A stretch of 64,000 nucleotides of DNA from Winogradskyella flava (GTDB lineage Bacteria > Bacteroidota > Bacteroidia > Flavobacteriales > Flavobacteriaceae): NCBI RefSeq assembly GCF_014243395.1, contig NZ_JACLCP010000001.1:806001-870000 (forward strand), given 5' to 3'. Of this stretch, positions 36,638 through 45,729 are shown one piece after another. The notes beneath the pieces were generated by a model. The model saw only the letters and a list, made by a program, of their open reading frames with translations. It did not search any database and was not told the origin of the DNA. The translations under genes were made by a program, and so were the position numbers. Every line of letters begins with the position of its first letter. Positions within the stretch are counted from its first letter, which is position 1.

Positions 36638-37618
36638 TTACAAGGCCATTAGATTGCAACCTCTAATATCAGAATTATCGAATCTCCCAATAATTTCAAA
36701 TTGACCATTTTCAAAGACTTTGCCTAAATCTTGGGTAGCAATAAATGAACAAGAATTTATGTTAGCCAAATCGATAATATTAATACCACCAGTTTTGTTT
36801 GATCTCTGAAGCGCTAATGCATCTTCCGTATCTCGAGTTAAAACTTTCATCCAAGGTGGACAGTCAAAAACACCTTTACCTCTGGAATAAGCTTGACTCA
36901 ATAATTCTGTCATCCCATATTCACTGTGAATATATTCAACACCAAAACCAGTTTTGAGGATATTGTGCAGTTCTTGCCTAATAATTTCTTTCCGTCTACC
37001 TTTCATACCGCCAGTTTCCATAACTATGGTATGATTTAGATTGAATTGAAAACTTTCAACCAAATCCAGAAGCGCAAAGGAAACTCCAATAAGTAGTGTT
37101 TTCTGCTTTTTACGCTCGAGAGTCTGGATAATTTGTGATAACTCTTCAAGATTATCGAGATAGAATCCACTTTCAGGACGGTTGGATGTCTCAATTAAAT
37201 CATTGACCATATAGATCAATGAGGAACCATCACGCTCAAGATACGAGGGGAGTAAAGCTAGTATCACATAGTCTTCAACATTGCCATAAAACTGCTTGAA
37301 GCCTTTACGATAACTTTTTTCGTATAATGAAATACCTGTAATCAAATGTTTGCTTGTTAAGCTTCCGGTGGTCCCTGAGCTCGTAAATATCTTTTCTACA
37401 GCTTTTGTAGTACTTAAAACGTCATGACTTTTGAAAAACTGAATGGGTAAAAAAGGGATGTCATTTATATTCCTAATGTCAGAGGGATGCTTGTAGAGTA
37501 AATCACAAAACGAGCGATAGACAGGATTATTCTCAAACTGAAACCTAAAAACTTGAAACGCCATAGCCTTAAAGTCTTCAGTTGATTTTATATTGAAAAT
37601 AGCATTGTGATCTATCAT
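36638..37618 (-). CDS. LuxE-like acyl-protein synthetase / adenylate-forming enzyme
   Basis: 326 residues of the LuxE domain type: NDIPFLPIQFFKSHDV, the phosphate-loop-like FTSSGTTGSLTSKH, VMETGGMKGRRKEIIR and EYGMTELLSQAYSRG, as in the ANL (adenylate-forming) superfamily, followed by a short C-terminal region (IIDLANINSCSFIATQDLGK). LuxE activates fatty acids in bioluminescence, but no lux genes are here. In Flavobacteriaceae stand-alone LuxE-like proteins are common and their acyl substrate and acceptor are unknown. Start ATG at 37618 is 18 bp from the terminator of the T9SS gene upstream. Confidence 0.83.
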   Translation of the reverse strand: MIDHNAIFNIKSTEDFKAMAFQVFRFQFENNPVYRSFCDLLYKHPSDIRNINDIPFLPIQFFKSHDVLSTTKAVEKIFTSSGTTGSLTSKHLITGISLYEKSYRKGFKQFYGNVEDYVILALLPSYLERDGSSLIYMVNDLIETSNRPESGFYLDNLEELSQIIQTLERKKQKTLLIGVSFALLDLVESFQFNLNHTIVMETGGMKGRRKEIIRQELHNILKTGFGVEYIHSEYGMTELLSQAYSRGKGVFDCPPWMKVLTRDTEDALALQRSNKTGGINIIDLANINSCSFIATQDLGKVFENGQFEIIGRFDNSDIRGCNLMAL

Positions 37619-37636
37619 CTGGTAAAAATATGGAAA

Positions 37637-37667
37637 TAAAAAAACGCAGCCTAAACTTTAGACTGCG
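37637..37667 (-). terminator. Terminator of the large T9SS protein gene
   Basis: CGCAG-C-CTAAA (37645 on) pairs with TTTAG-A-CTGCG (to 37667) with one mismatch. On the minus strand it is followed by TTTTTTTAT. It lies between the T9SS gene and the LuxE-like start. Confidence 0.75.
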
Positions 37668-37691
37668 CTTCAAATATGTGGTAAAACAATA

Positions 37692-39455
37692 TTACTTAAG
37701 AACTAATTTCTTAGTCGTTGAAGCATTGTTTTGTGTAATCTTTACAAGATATATTCCAGCGTTTAAGTTAGAAACATTTAGCGTACTAGATGTTAATGTT
37801 TCGCTCTTAACTTGCTTACCTAAAATATCATAAACTTGTACGTCCATCACATCGTTATTAGAAGACCTAATTGTCACAAATCCTGTATTTGTTGGGTTAG
37901 GAGATAATGAGAATGTAGTAGCTTCAAAATTATCAGTTGATAAAATTGGCAAACTAAAGTCAGCGGCATCTCTAGCTGTTAAAAAATATAAATTTCCATT
38001 TCTTTCGTTAATAATACCTGTAATATCTGTAGGCATTGTAGGCACAGCTACTCCTTGATCTGCATAGTCAGCGCTAAAGAACGAAGATCTAAAGTTAAAT
38101 GCATCTCCTCCTTGATCCATTGCGTGTTCCGAACCACCGCTAAAATTAGGAGTTGTATTATCCATTGTTACATTGGTAACAATTACTAATTCGGATTCGT
38201 AATCTTCAGCATTTGAAGCCAAATCTAGCAGAGAAACAGCTTGAGGTGTTAATGTATTTCCTGAAGAAGTTGCAGCACCGGGATCTTGAGAAACAGCAAA
38301 CTGCATCATGCCACCAAAAGAAGTCAACTCACCTACAATTCCTGTAATACCATCTCCAATAGTATAGGTTGTAGTAACATTACCAGCTGAGTCATCAATT
38401 AAAATACCGGCAGTAGCATCTTCTATAAATTTTTGATTTCTAAATGATTGCTGGTATGTTAATAAAGCTTCACCGGTTAATTCATAAAATTCACCTTCTG
38501 TGCCAGCTCTAAGAGCTGCAATATTTGCTACTTGATTAATAGAACCTACACTGAAAGAAATCATATCAGAATCCACTACCATTCCACCATCAATAATATC
38601 AATCACAACAGTATAAGGCTGTCCATTGTCAGTAACAATAGTAACTGGATTGTCCGTAGTAGTAACAGGCGCATCAGAATTTACTGTAACTTGTATTGAA
38701 CCTGATCCAGGAACATTAATGGCATTGTAAGATATGTCAACAGAAGTAGTTCCTGGTGCTAATACAGCACCGTCTGCGGGTGAGGTTATGGTTATTGTTG
38801 GGTTTGTTGGCATTGTATAAACCGGATTTATACTTCCAAAAGTACCAGCAAGAGCTGGCGCAGGACTAAAATTCACAGCAAAGACGTCAGTGGCATTTAT
38901 ATCAAATACAGCAGAATCATCATAGGGCTCATTTAAAGCAAACCAATCATCTGATGTGCCATCCCTAAAGACTAATCCAGGTTCATCACCTGTATAGGCA
39001 AAAGAGACACCTCCAAGTTGAGTTGCATAGCCTGCTGTTATAATTGCATCAGCATCGTTATCTGGGATTCCGATTGCATCATAAACAGTCCCAAGAGGAG
39101 AGGCATTGTCTAAAGTCCCATCGTCATTAGTATCTAAATCTGTTCCTATAACAGGATCAGTAGAACACAGTACAAAAGTAAAAGAAGGGTTTTCTAAATC
39201 GGGAATAGTTACTACTAATAATCCATTTGCATCAAAAGTTCCTGATACAGCAGCAGATCTATCTACCAATCCATTGGCGCCATCACTTTCAATGCTCACT
39301 AAAAAACCGCTAAAAGAGCTACTAGCTGTTCCTTTTAATTCAATTGACATTGGATCAGGATCAGCACCCGCTGCATTCGGTTGAAATTCATTAATGATTT
39401 GCCCAAAAGAAGCAAAACTGATGAAAGTAAATAATAAAAAGTAAAGTTTTTTCAT
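37692..39455 (-). CDS. Large secreted T9SS protein with lamin-tail-like and OB-fold-like domains
   Basis: 587 residues: signal peptide (1-18, cleavage after SFG), an N-terminal domain resembling lamin-tail domains (about 19-205, starting IINEFQPN), an Ig-like segment (about 217-305, ITSPADGAVLAPGTTSVDI), an OB-fold-like DUF5689-type region (about 310-500, containing YELTGEALLTYQQSFRNQKF and GIVGELTSFGG) and a T9SS type A sorting domain (about 510-587, FSLSPNPTNTGFVTIRS). The combination is typical of flavobacterial surface proteins, some associated with extracellular nucleases, but no catalytic domain is present here. Surface-exposed or secreted; function unknown. Confidence 0.85.
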   Translation of the reverse strand: MKKLYFLLFTFISFASFGQIINEFQPNAAGADPDPMSIELKGTASSSFSGFLVSIESDGANGLVDRSAAVSGTFDANGLLVVTIPDLENPSFTFVLCSTDPVIGTDLDTNDDGTLDNASPLGTVYDAIGIPDNDADAIITAGYATQLGGVSFAYTGDEPGLVFRDGTSDDWFALNEPYDDSAVFDINATDVFAVNFSPAPALAGTFGSINPVYTMPTNPTITITSPADGAVLAPGTTSVDISYNAINVPGSGSIQVTVNSDAPVTTTDNPVTIVTDNGQPYTVVIDIIDGGMVVDSDMISFSVGSINQVANIAALRAGTEGEFYELTGEALLTYQQSFRNQKFIEDATAGILIDDSAGNVTTTYTIGDGITGIVGELTSFGGMMQFAVSQDPGAATSSGNTLTPQAVSLLDLASNAEDYESELVIVTNVTMDNTTPNFSGGSEHAMDQGGDAFNFRSSFFSADYADQGVAVPTMPTDITGIINERNGNLYFLTARDAADFSLPILSTDNFEATTFSLSPNPTNTGFVTIRSSNNDVMDVQVYDILGKQVKSETLTSSTLNVSNLNAGIYLVKITQNNASTTKKLVLK

Positions 39456-39686
39456 AATTGATTTTTAATAAATTAGACCATAAATATACTAACAAATGAT
39501 CAATATCAGATGAAGAGTTTATCAACAATCCCCTTTTTTACAATAACTTAACATGCTAATTATAAGAGGGTTTTAATTTACAGTCATTTAGAGTTTCAAT
39601 GTTAGAGAATTGTTATCAATTGTAAAATGACATCAACTTAAGAAAGATATATTTTATATTTACTCAAACTTAAAATTGCCTTAACA

Positions 39687-40370
39687 TTGAAGAAAAAGGA
39701 TATAAAAATATTGTTGGTAGATGATGAACCAGATATTTTAGAAATAGTAGGTTATAATTTATCAAACGAAGGATATCAGGTCATCACTGGTGAAAATGGT
39801 ATTGAAGCTATTGAAAAGGCTAAAAAGCATAAACCTCATCTAATTATATTGGATGTTATGATGCCAGAGATGGATGGTATCGAAGCTTGTGAGCGCATCC
39901 GTCAAGATGATAAGTTTAATAATACAATTATCACCTTTTTGACAGCTAGAGGAGAAGATTACTCACAGGTTGCTGGTTTTGATGCAGGAGCAGATGACTA
40001 TATAACTAAGCCTATAAAACCAAAGGTACTTATAAGTAAGGTTAAAGCCTTACTAAGGAGATTTAAGGATACGGAAAGTGTTGCAAGTACTATAAAAATA
40101 GGAGATCTCATTATTAATAGGGAAGAATATAAAATTACAAAGAAAGGTGAGGAAATTATCTTGCCAAGAAAAGAGTTTGAATTGTTATCTTTGTTAGCGA
40201 CCAAGCCTGGTAAGGTATTTAAACGCGAAGAGATCTTAGACAAAGTCTGGGGAAATGAAGTTGTTGTTGGAGGAAGAACTATTGACGTACATATAAGAAA
40301 ACTTCGAGAAAAAATAGGTGATAAATCCTTTAAAACTGTCAAAGGTGTTGGTTACAAGTTTGTCGACTAA
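39687..40370 (+). CDS. OmpR/PhoB-family response regulator
   Basis: 227 residues: receiver domain (1-120) with VDDEPDILE, phospho-acceptor Asp56 in LIILDVMMPEMDG and Lys in YITKPIKP; C-terminal winged helix (about 135-227) with RKEFELLSLLATKPGKVFKR and GGRTIDVHIRKLREKIG. The start is a TTG (39687) giving MKKKDIKILLVDDEP; no ATG exists before the receiver domain, so the rare start is real. Its stop overlaps the kinase start (TAATG). By order and family this is a PhoP/PhoB-like regulator, but no phosphate genes are adjacent, so the signal is not assigned. Confidence 0.93.
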   Translation: MKKKDIKILLVDDEPDILEIVGYNLSNEGYQVITGENGIEAIEKAKKHKPHLIILDVMMPEMDGIEACERIRQDDKFNNTIITFLTARGEDYSQVAGFDAGADDYITKPIKPKVLISKVKALLRRFKDTESVASTIKIGDLIINREEYKITKKGEEIILPRKEFELLSLLATKPGKVFKREEILDKVWGNEVVVGGRTIDVHIRKLREKIGDKSFKTVKGVGYKFVD

Positions 40371-41413
40371 TGCAGAAAAATAATTTTAAGAAAACATACA
40401 AGTTTGCTCTAAGAACATCGTTGTATGTAACACTGTTTACAACACTCCTTGTGAGTGTTTTTTTGTATTACTACTATACATTTAACTGGCAAATTGTATT
40501 CTTTCCTTTAATATGTTTCCCGTTATGCTTTGTCATTGTTCAATACAGAGTAGAACGATTTATTTACAGACGAGTAAAGAAGATTTATGACGATTTAACT
40601 CTATTGGAATCGTCAACTCTTAGGCAACATCCCATAACCACTGATATGGGGACACTCACAAAGGAAATAGATAAATACGCGAAAGACAAAAAATTTGAAA
40701 TAGAAGCCCTTAAAATCAGGGAAGAATATCGAAGGGAATTTATTGGAAATGTCTCTCACGAGCTTAAAACGCCATTGTTTACTGTTCAAGGCTACATTGA
40801 TACACTTTTAGATGGTGGTATTGATGACGAAAAGATAAGAAAGAAATATTTGAACAGAGCCAGTAAGGGTGTTGAACGCTTAACCTATATCATTAAAGAT
40901 TTGGATATGATCACCAAACTGGAAGTTGGGGATCTTAGTCTAAATAAGGAACATTTTGATATCGTAAAACTAGTTGAGAATGTCTTTGAGCTTTTTGAAA
41001 TGAAAGCCGCTAAAAAAAATATAACCTTGACCTTTGATATCGATTATGGTGAACCAATAATGGTATATGCAGATATTGAGAGGATTCAACAAGTTTTAAC
41101 GAATTTAATTGTCAATTCCATTAAATATGGCAGGGAAATGGGCACAACTGAAGTCAGTATAGAGAATCTTATTAAGAATAAGGTTATCGTAAGGATAACC
41201 GATAATGGTGAAGGGATAAAGGAAGAGAATTTACCGCGTCTATTTGAAAGGTTTTACAGAGTTGATAAAAGTGGCTCTCGTAAAGAAGGAGGTTCTGGCC
41301 TAGGCCTTTCCATTGTTAAGCATATTGTTGAAGCACATCAAGAAAAAATGTATGTTGAAAGTGAGCTTGGTGTGGGTAGCGAATTTTCCTTTACTTTAGA
41401 AAGGTCCGAATAG
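40370..41413 (+). CDS. PhoR-like sensor histidine kinase
   Basis: 347 residues with two membrane helices near the N-terminus (about 15-36 and 42-58), almost no periplasmic loop, a linker, a HisKA domain with phospho-acceptor His130 in GNVSHELKTPLFTVQGY, and a HATPase domain with LVNSIKYGRE, ITDNGEGIKEENLPRLFERF and GGSGLGLSIVK. Partner of the response regulator encoded directly upstream (one-base overlap). With so little external sequence it probably senses the membrane or an accessory protein. Converges with the glycosyltransferase gene with an 18-bp overlap. Confidence 0.93.
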   Translation: MQKNNFKKTYKFALRTSLYVTLFTTLLVSVFLYYYYTFNWQIVFFPLICFPLCFVIVQYRVERFIYRRVKKIYDDLTLLESSTLRQHPITTDMGTLTKEIDKYAKDKKFEIEALKIREEYRREFIGNVSHELKTPLFTVQGYIDTLLDGGIDDEKIRKKYLNRASKGVERLTYIIKDLDMITKLEVGDLSLNKEHFDIVKLVENVFELFEMKAAKKNITLTFDIDYGEPIMVYADIERIQQVLTNLIVNSIKYGREMGTTEVSIENLIKNKVIVRITDNGEGIKEENLPRLFERFYRVDKSGSRKEGGSGLGLSIVKHIVEAHQEKMYVESELGVGSEFSFTLERSE

Positions 41414-42457
41414 GTTGTTGTAATTTGTTTGTGAATTCGAATATTTAAAGCCCGAATAGGCTTTCACTTCATCCAGCATCTCAATTCTGAATTTCTTCTG
41501 TTCACAGTAGGGTGCAATATTTTCAGACTTAAACTTCCTAGCTAGATATTCTTGTTCAAACTGTCCCGGTGTAGGAATAAGAAAGGCTTTCTTCTCAAGC
41601 TTGGCATAATCCATAATCGATGTATAGCCAGATCTACTTAGAATTAATTTACTTTCATTTATAGCAGTTTCCAGTTGAGTGCTCGTCATGAAATTATAAA
41701 ACGCAATATTATTAAATTCAGTTCTCTGTTGTTCTGTTTCAACAATGCCTTTTATAAAGCAGACTTTACCTTTACAAGATTTTAATTCCTTAATCAAATG
41801 TTCTTCAAGCAGTGTGCGTTGAGGTTCAGGTCCAGAAAGTATAACAAGTAAATCATATGTCATGGGCATATCTTTTTTTTCAAACCGACTCAAAGGCCCA
41901 ATATATTTTATTGAAGACTCAAAGCCTTTGACGTGACCCAATTCACCACTTAGATTACTGGTTCCCATATAATCAGGAACCCAACATTCATTAAATTTTA
42001 AAATTATATTTTGATGTAACTTACTACTTAACCAAGTAGTATTTCCACTTAAAACGCGTAATTGATGCGTTAAAAATATTGATGGAACTTCTTTATGTCT
42101 TACCCCAAACCTATTATCAGAAATAATTCCAGAAATCTTATGAGATGTAATCATAGCATCAACAAATTTCTTTTCTCTATGTATTGTATTTATAATACGA
42201 GGTGAGTCTATAATCATTTTTAGCTTAAAGCTATTTGCCTTTTTAGAATATGAAATGTCGTAAGAAGGCAGCTCTAAGGCTTTAAGCTTTGGAAACTCTT
42301 TTTTTAATAACAACAGAGCAGCACCATCGCTAGCGATAATAGGCTCAAAATGGTGAGCGATTAGAGCATTAATAATAGGAATACATCTTGTGGCATGTCC
42401 TAATCCCCAATTTAAAGGCGCGACTAAAATTCGTTTTTTATGCTGAACTTGTTTCAG
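41396..42457 (-). CDS. Glycosyltransferase (PF13528-like) with apparent CTG start codon
   Basis: GT-B-type glycosyltransferase. The first canonical start in frame is a TTG at 42313, but the frame continues upstream without a stop for 48 more codons that spell the conserved family N-terminus KKRILVAPLNWGLGHATRC and then EPIIASDGAALL. No ATG, GTG or TTG exists between the upstream stop and that region; CTG at 42457 gives MKQVQHKKRILV and 353 residues. A minus-strand -7 box TATCTTTG (42496-42489) places the transcript start about 25 bp before this CTG. Later motifs: SRSGYTSIMDYA and TPGQFEQEYLA. Acceptor unknown. Confidence 0.78.
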   Translation of the reverse strand: MKQVQHKKRILVAPLNWGLGHATRCIPIINALIAHHFEPIIASDGAALLLLKKEFPKLKALELPSYDISYSKKANSFKLKMIIDSPRIINTIHREKKFVDAMITSHKISGIISDNRFGVRHKEVPSIFLTHQLRVLSGNTTWLSSKLHQNIILKFNECWVPDYMGTSNLSGELGHVKGFESSIKYIGPLSRFEKKDMPMTYDLLVILSGPEPQRTLLEEHLIKELKSCKGKVCFIKGIVETEQQRTEFNNIAFYNFMTSTQLETAINESKLILSRSGYTSIMDYAKLEKKAFLIPTPGQFEQEYLARKFKSENIAPYCEQKKFRIEMLDEVKAYSGFKYSNSQTNYNNLFGPF

Positions 42458-42488
42458 TATCTTTTTATTTTAAGTTGAATAACACAAA

Positions 42489-42496
42489 CAAAGATA
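42489..42496 (-). promoter_or_regulatory. -7 element of the CTG-start glycosyltransferase gene
   Basis: TATCTTTG on the minus strand is an exact TAnnTTTG match; predicted start of transcription near 42482. No -33 TTG at the right distance. Confidence 0.45.
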
Positions 42497-42546
42497 AACC
42501 TAAAATGTTTCCTTAATTTTACCGAATTATTAATAAGACATGAAAC

Positions 42547-43221
42547 GTGGGAAGCAAAAATAAACTCAAACGCTTTAAGGAAAATGAAACATTTGATAAT
42601 GTGTTTCAGCCGAAGCGAGAAGAATTGACCGATGGTTGTTTCGCTTTAAAGGGAAATTGGAGAAAAGAAGTCTTTAAAAACGAAAATCCTTTGGTGTTGG
42701 AATTGGGTTGTGGAAAAGGAGAATATACCGTTGGTTTGGCAAAACGCTATCCTAATAAAAACTTTATAGGTATTGACATCAAAGGGGCTCGGTTTTGGCG
42801 CGGTGCAAAGACAGCCATCGAAGACAATATACCCAACGCAGCTTTTATAAGAACTCAGATAGAACTTATTGAATTTGCTTTTCAGGAAAACGAAGTGGAT
42901 GAAATATGGATTACCTTTCCAGATCCTCAAATAAAGTACAAACGCACCAAGCATCGTTTAACCAATCTTCAATTTTTAGAGCGTTACAATAAAGTGCTTA
43001 AACCAGATGGACTAATGCACTTAAAAACAGACAGTGAGTTTATGCATGGTTACACCTTAGGACTCTTGCACGGATTGGGTCACGAGGTGCTATATGCTAA
43101 TCATAATGTATATAAATTAGGAGGAAGTCCCGAAGAGGTGACTGAAATACAGACCTTTTACGAAAACCAGTATTTAGAGAAAGACAAAGCAATTACGTAT
43201 ATTAGATTTAAAATCAACTAA
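42547..43221 (+). CDS. trmB: tRNA (guanine-N7)-methyltransferase
   Basis: 224 residues, Rossmann-fold SAM methyltransferase that makes m7G46 in tRNA. Motif I LVLELGCGKGEYTVGLAKR, NFIGIDIKGARFWRGAK, and the catalytic-region signature DEIWITFPDPQIKYKRTKHRLT are all present. Starts with GTG (42547) giving MGSKNKLKRFKENETF, the normal N-terminus in this group; no suitable ATG. The LysE-type gene follows 3 bp later, so the two probably share a transcript. Confidence 0.95.
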   Translation: MGSKNKLKRFKENETFDNVFQPKREELTDGCFALKGNWRKEVFKNENPLVLELGCGKGEYTVGLAKRYPNKNFIGIDIKGARFWRGAKTAIEDNIPNAAFIRTQIELIEFAFQENEVDEIWITFPDPQIKYKRTKHRLTNLQFLERYNKVLKPDGLMHLKTDSEFMHGYTLGLLHGLGHEVLYANHNVYKLGGSPEEVTEIQTFYENQYLEKDKAITYIRFKIN

Positions 43222-43224
43222 AAT

Positions 43225-43854
43225 TTGAGTATCACCGTTGTCTTTTTCCTCGGACTTTTTATAGCACTAATCGGTGTCATTCCCCCAGGTTTGCTTAATA
43301 TGACAGCGGCAAGGATAAGTTTAAAGGAAGGACCAGGAAGGGGAATAACATTTTCGTCTGGTGTATGTCTAGTGGTGTTTATTCAAACCTATGTTGCGGC
43401 TATTTTTGCAAGATATTTATCCAACAGACCAGATGTTGTTGAGATTTTGCAACGTGTGGCTTTTGTCATTTTTGTTCTTATAACTATTTATTTTTTGGTC
43501 ATAGCCAGAAGTCAGAAAGAAACTAAAGTTAAGGCTGATGTTAGGAGCAAAAGAAGTCGTTTTTTTCACGGTATGTTCTTGTCGGCATTAAACGTATTTC
43601 CTATACCTTATCAAGCCTACATGACGATTACTATGGCTTCTTTTGGCTGGATGAATTTTGAGCGTACGAGCATAATAACTTATGTAACTGGTGCAGCAAT
43701 GGGAACTTTTGTGATGCTTTATTTCTATATCTTCTTTTTTGATAAGATAAAAGACAAAAAATTCACCTCACAAAAGAATATGAATTATAGTATTGGTATT
43801 ATTACAGGTGTTGTTGCACTAATAACCTTTATTAATATTTTGAAAGAAATGTGA
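43225..43854 (+). CDS. LysE-family translocator
   Basis: 209 residues, about six membrane helices. FFLGLFIALIGVIPPGLLNM is the conserved N-terminal PxG helix of LysE/RhtB exporters, followed by ISLKEGPGRGITFSSGVC. Likely exports an amino acid or related compound; the substrate is not deducible. TTG start at 43225 is three bases after the trmB stop, and no ATG occurs before the first helix. A short gap separates it from the alkyltransferase-like gene. Confidence 0.87.
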   Translation: MSITVVFFLGLFIALIGVIPPGLLNMTAARISLKEGPGRGITFSSGVCLVVFIQTYVAAIFARYLSNRPDVVEILQRVAFVIFVLITIYFLVIARSQKETKVKADVRSKRSRFFHGMFLSALNVFPIPYQAYMTITMASFGWMNFERTSIITYVTGAAMGTFVMLYFYIFFFDKIKDKKFTSQKNMNYSIGIITGVVALITFINILKEM

Positions 43855-43906
43855 TGAAATATCTAGGAAAGCTGTTTCATTTGATAAAAACATCAGACAG
43901 TAACGA

Positions 43907-44239
43907 ATGAAACCTGAAACTCTTGGTTTTTTTGAAAAAGTATATGAGGTTGCTCGACTCGTGCCTTATGGCAAAGTTACGAGCTATGGAGCCATTGCCA
44001 AATACTTAGGCGCCGCCAAAAGCGCCCGTATCGTTGGTTATGCTATGAATGGTTCTGGAGGAAAAGATGTGCCTGCACATCGTGTGGTGAATAGAAAAGG
44101 GTTGTTAACAGGTAAACACCATTTTGAGGGGACTAATTTAATGCAGCAGCTGCTCGAAAATGAAGGTATTGAGGTTATTGATAATCAGATTCAAAATTTA
44201 GAATCTGTCTTTTGGGATCCTGCAAAAGAATTGCACTAA
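43907..44239 (+). CDS. Alkyltransferase-like (ATL) protein lacking the catalytic cysteine
   Basis: 110 residues matching the C-terminal DNA-binding domain of O6-alkylguanine-DNA alkyltransferase: YEVARLVPYGKVTSYGAIAK (helix-turn-helix), ARIVGYAMNG (arginine finger region). The active-site PCHR is replaced by PAHR (Ala57), so it cannot accept an alkyl group. Such ATL proteins bind O6-alkylguanine lesions and hand them to nucleotide excision repair. Cytoplasmic, stand-alone gene. Confidence 0.9.
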   Translation: MKPETLGFFEKVYEVARLVPYGKVTSYGAIAKYLGAAKSARIVGYAMNGSGGKDVPAHRVVNRKGLLTGKHHFEGTNLMQQLLENEGIEVIDNQIQNLESVFWDPAKELH

Positions 44240-44315
44240 AAATTGATCATAACTAACCCATATCATACTATTATACAATTCAATTTATCTACTTCAAAAT
44301 CTAAAGGTTTTGCAG

Positions 44316-44323
44316 TATCTTTG
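44316..44323 (+). promoter_or_regulatory. -7 element of mrp
   Basis: TATCTTTG, exact TAnnTTTG; transcription expected near 44330, 19 bp before the TTG start of mrp. No clear -33 element. Confidence 0.5.
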
Positions 44324-44348
44324 CATTTAGAATAAATCTAGATAAGAA

Positions 44349-45488
44349 TTGAAACTCAATAAACAAGATATACTAAACGCACTTAAAACTATTTCGGTTC
44401 CTGGTGAAGGTGAAAATATGGTTGACAGTGGTGCAGTTACTAATGTGGTAACATTTGCAGACGAGGTTATTGTGGATATCACAATTAAAAACCCAAGCCT
44501 TCAAGCAAAGAAAAAGACAGAAGTAGATATTTTACAGACCATTCACAGAGAGGTTTATGAAAAGGCCAAGATAAAGGTGAATCTAAAAGTAGATGCTCCT
44601 GTCAAACCAACAACAAATGAAATCAAAGGGAAGCCAATCCCTGGTATCCAAAATATTTTAGCGGTGGCCTCGGGTAAAGGTGGTGTAGGTAAATCTACGG
44701 TAACCGCAAATTTGGCTGTAACCTTAGCAAAGATGGGATTCAAGGTTGGTGTGTTAGATGCTGATATCTATGGGCCATCAATTCCCATTATGTTCGATGT
44801 AGCCAACGAACGACCATTATCAGTAAACGTTGATGGAAAATCCAAAATGAAACCTATAGAAAATTATGGCGTAAAAGTCTTGTCTATAGGATTCTTTACA
44901 AAACCAGACCAAGCCGTAATTTGGAGAGGTCCAATGGCTTCTAAAGCATTGAACCAAATGATTTTTGATGCCGCTTGGGGAGAACTTGATTTCTTGCTGC
45001 TAGATCTACCTCCTGGAACAGGTGATATCCATTTAAGCATTATGCAGGCTTTACCGATCACAGGTGCTGTTGTAGTGAGTACACCTCAAAATGTGGCATT
45101 GGCAGATGCAAAAAAAGGTGTGGCGATGTTCCAACAAGATAGTATCAATGTACCAGTGTTGGGTATTATTGAAAATATGGCATATTTTACACCTGCAGAG
45201 TTACCAGAAAACAAATATTATATCTTCGGAAAAGAGGGCGCTAGACATTTGGCAGAGGATTTAGATGTACCATTTTTGGGGGAAGTACCTTTGATACAGA
45301 GTATTCGAGAAGCAGGTGATGTTGGTCGACCAGCAGCTTTACAAACAGCAACTCCTATTGAGGAAGCTTTTGAAGAATTAACACGAAATGTCGTTCAACA
45401 AGTGGTTAATAGAAATGAAAACTTGCCAGCAACGGAAGCAATAAAAATTACAACAATGGCAGGTTGCTCTGCTGTAAATAAAAAGTAA
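44349..45488 (+). CDS. mrp: Mrp/ApbC-type iron-sulfur cluster carrier ATPase
   Basis: 379 residues: an N-terminal MIP18/DUF59-like domain (about 1-80), then a deviant Walker A P-loop ATPase, GKGGVGKST (Lys110, Lys115), DADIYGPSIPIMF, LLLDLPPGTGDIHLS and VVSTPQNVALADA. Carries Fe-S clusters to apoproteins. The usual CxxC near the ATPase C-terminus is not seen at its normal place; a late ITTMAGCSAVN ends the protein. TTG start (44349) gives MKLNKQDILNALK, the family start, and the promoter at 44316 agrees. A NifU-like gene follows directly. Confidence 0.93.
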   Translation: MKLNKQDILNALKTISVPGEGENMVDSGAVTNVVTFADEVIVDITIKNPSLQAKKKTEVDILQTIHREVYEKAKIKVNLKVDAPVKPTTNEIKGKPIPGIQNILAVASGKGGVGKSTVTANLAVTLAKMGFKVGVLDADIYGPSIPIMFDVANERPLSVNVDGKSKMKPIENYGVKVLSIGFFTKPDQAVIWRGPMASKALNQMIFDAAWGELDFLLLDLPPGTGDIHLSIMQALPITGAVVVSTPQNVALADAKKGVAMFQQDSINVPVLGIIENMAYFTPAELPENKYYIFGKEGARHLAEDLDVPFLGEVPLIQSIREAGDVGRPAALQTATPIEEAFEELTRNVVQQVVNRNENLPATEAIKITTMAGCSAVNKK

Positions 45489-45728
45489 ATGAGCTCAGAA
45501 GAACTTAAATTAAATGTAGAAAAAGCCCTCGATGAAATTCGACCTTTTTTACAGAGTGATGGAGGAGATATTAACTTATTATCTATTGACGAAGATAAAT
45601 TAGTTAAGGTGCAACTGGTTGGAGCCTGTACCTCCTGTAGTGTTAATCAGATGACTCTAAAATCGGGCGTGGAAATGACGATAAAGAAGTACGCACCTCA
45701 AATAGAACGTGTTATTAACGTGGAGTAA
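45489..45728 (+). CDS. NifU C-terminal domain protein
   Basis: 79 residues consisting of a single NifU-like domain: KALDEIRPFLQSDGGDINLL and the cluster-binding GACTSCSVNQMTLKSGVE (CxxC at about 39-42). Acts as scaffold or carrier in Fe-S cluster assembly, fitting its position directly behind mrp (stop and start abut). Length is normal for the short form (NfuA-like without the A-type domain). Confidence 0.93.
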   Translation: MSSEELKLNVEKALDEIRPFLQSDGGDINLLSIDEDKLVKVQLVGACTSCSVNQMTLKSGVEMTIKKYAPQIERVINVE

Positions 45729-45729
45729 G

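Noticed and set aside
36638..37618. Bioluminescence (lux) operon
   Set aside because: Only a LuxE-like protein is present; luciferase and reductase genes are absent.
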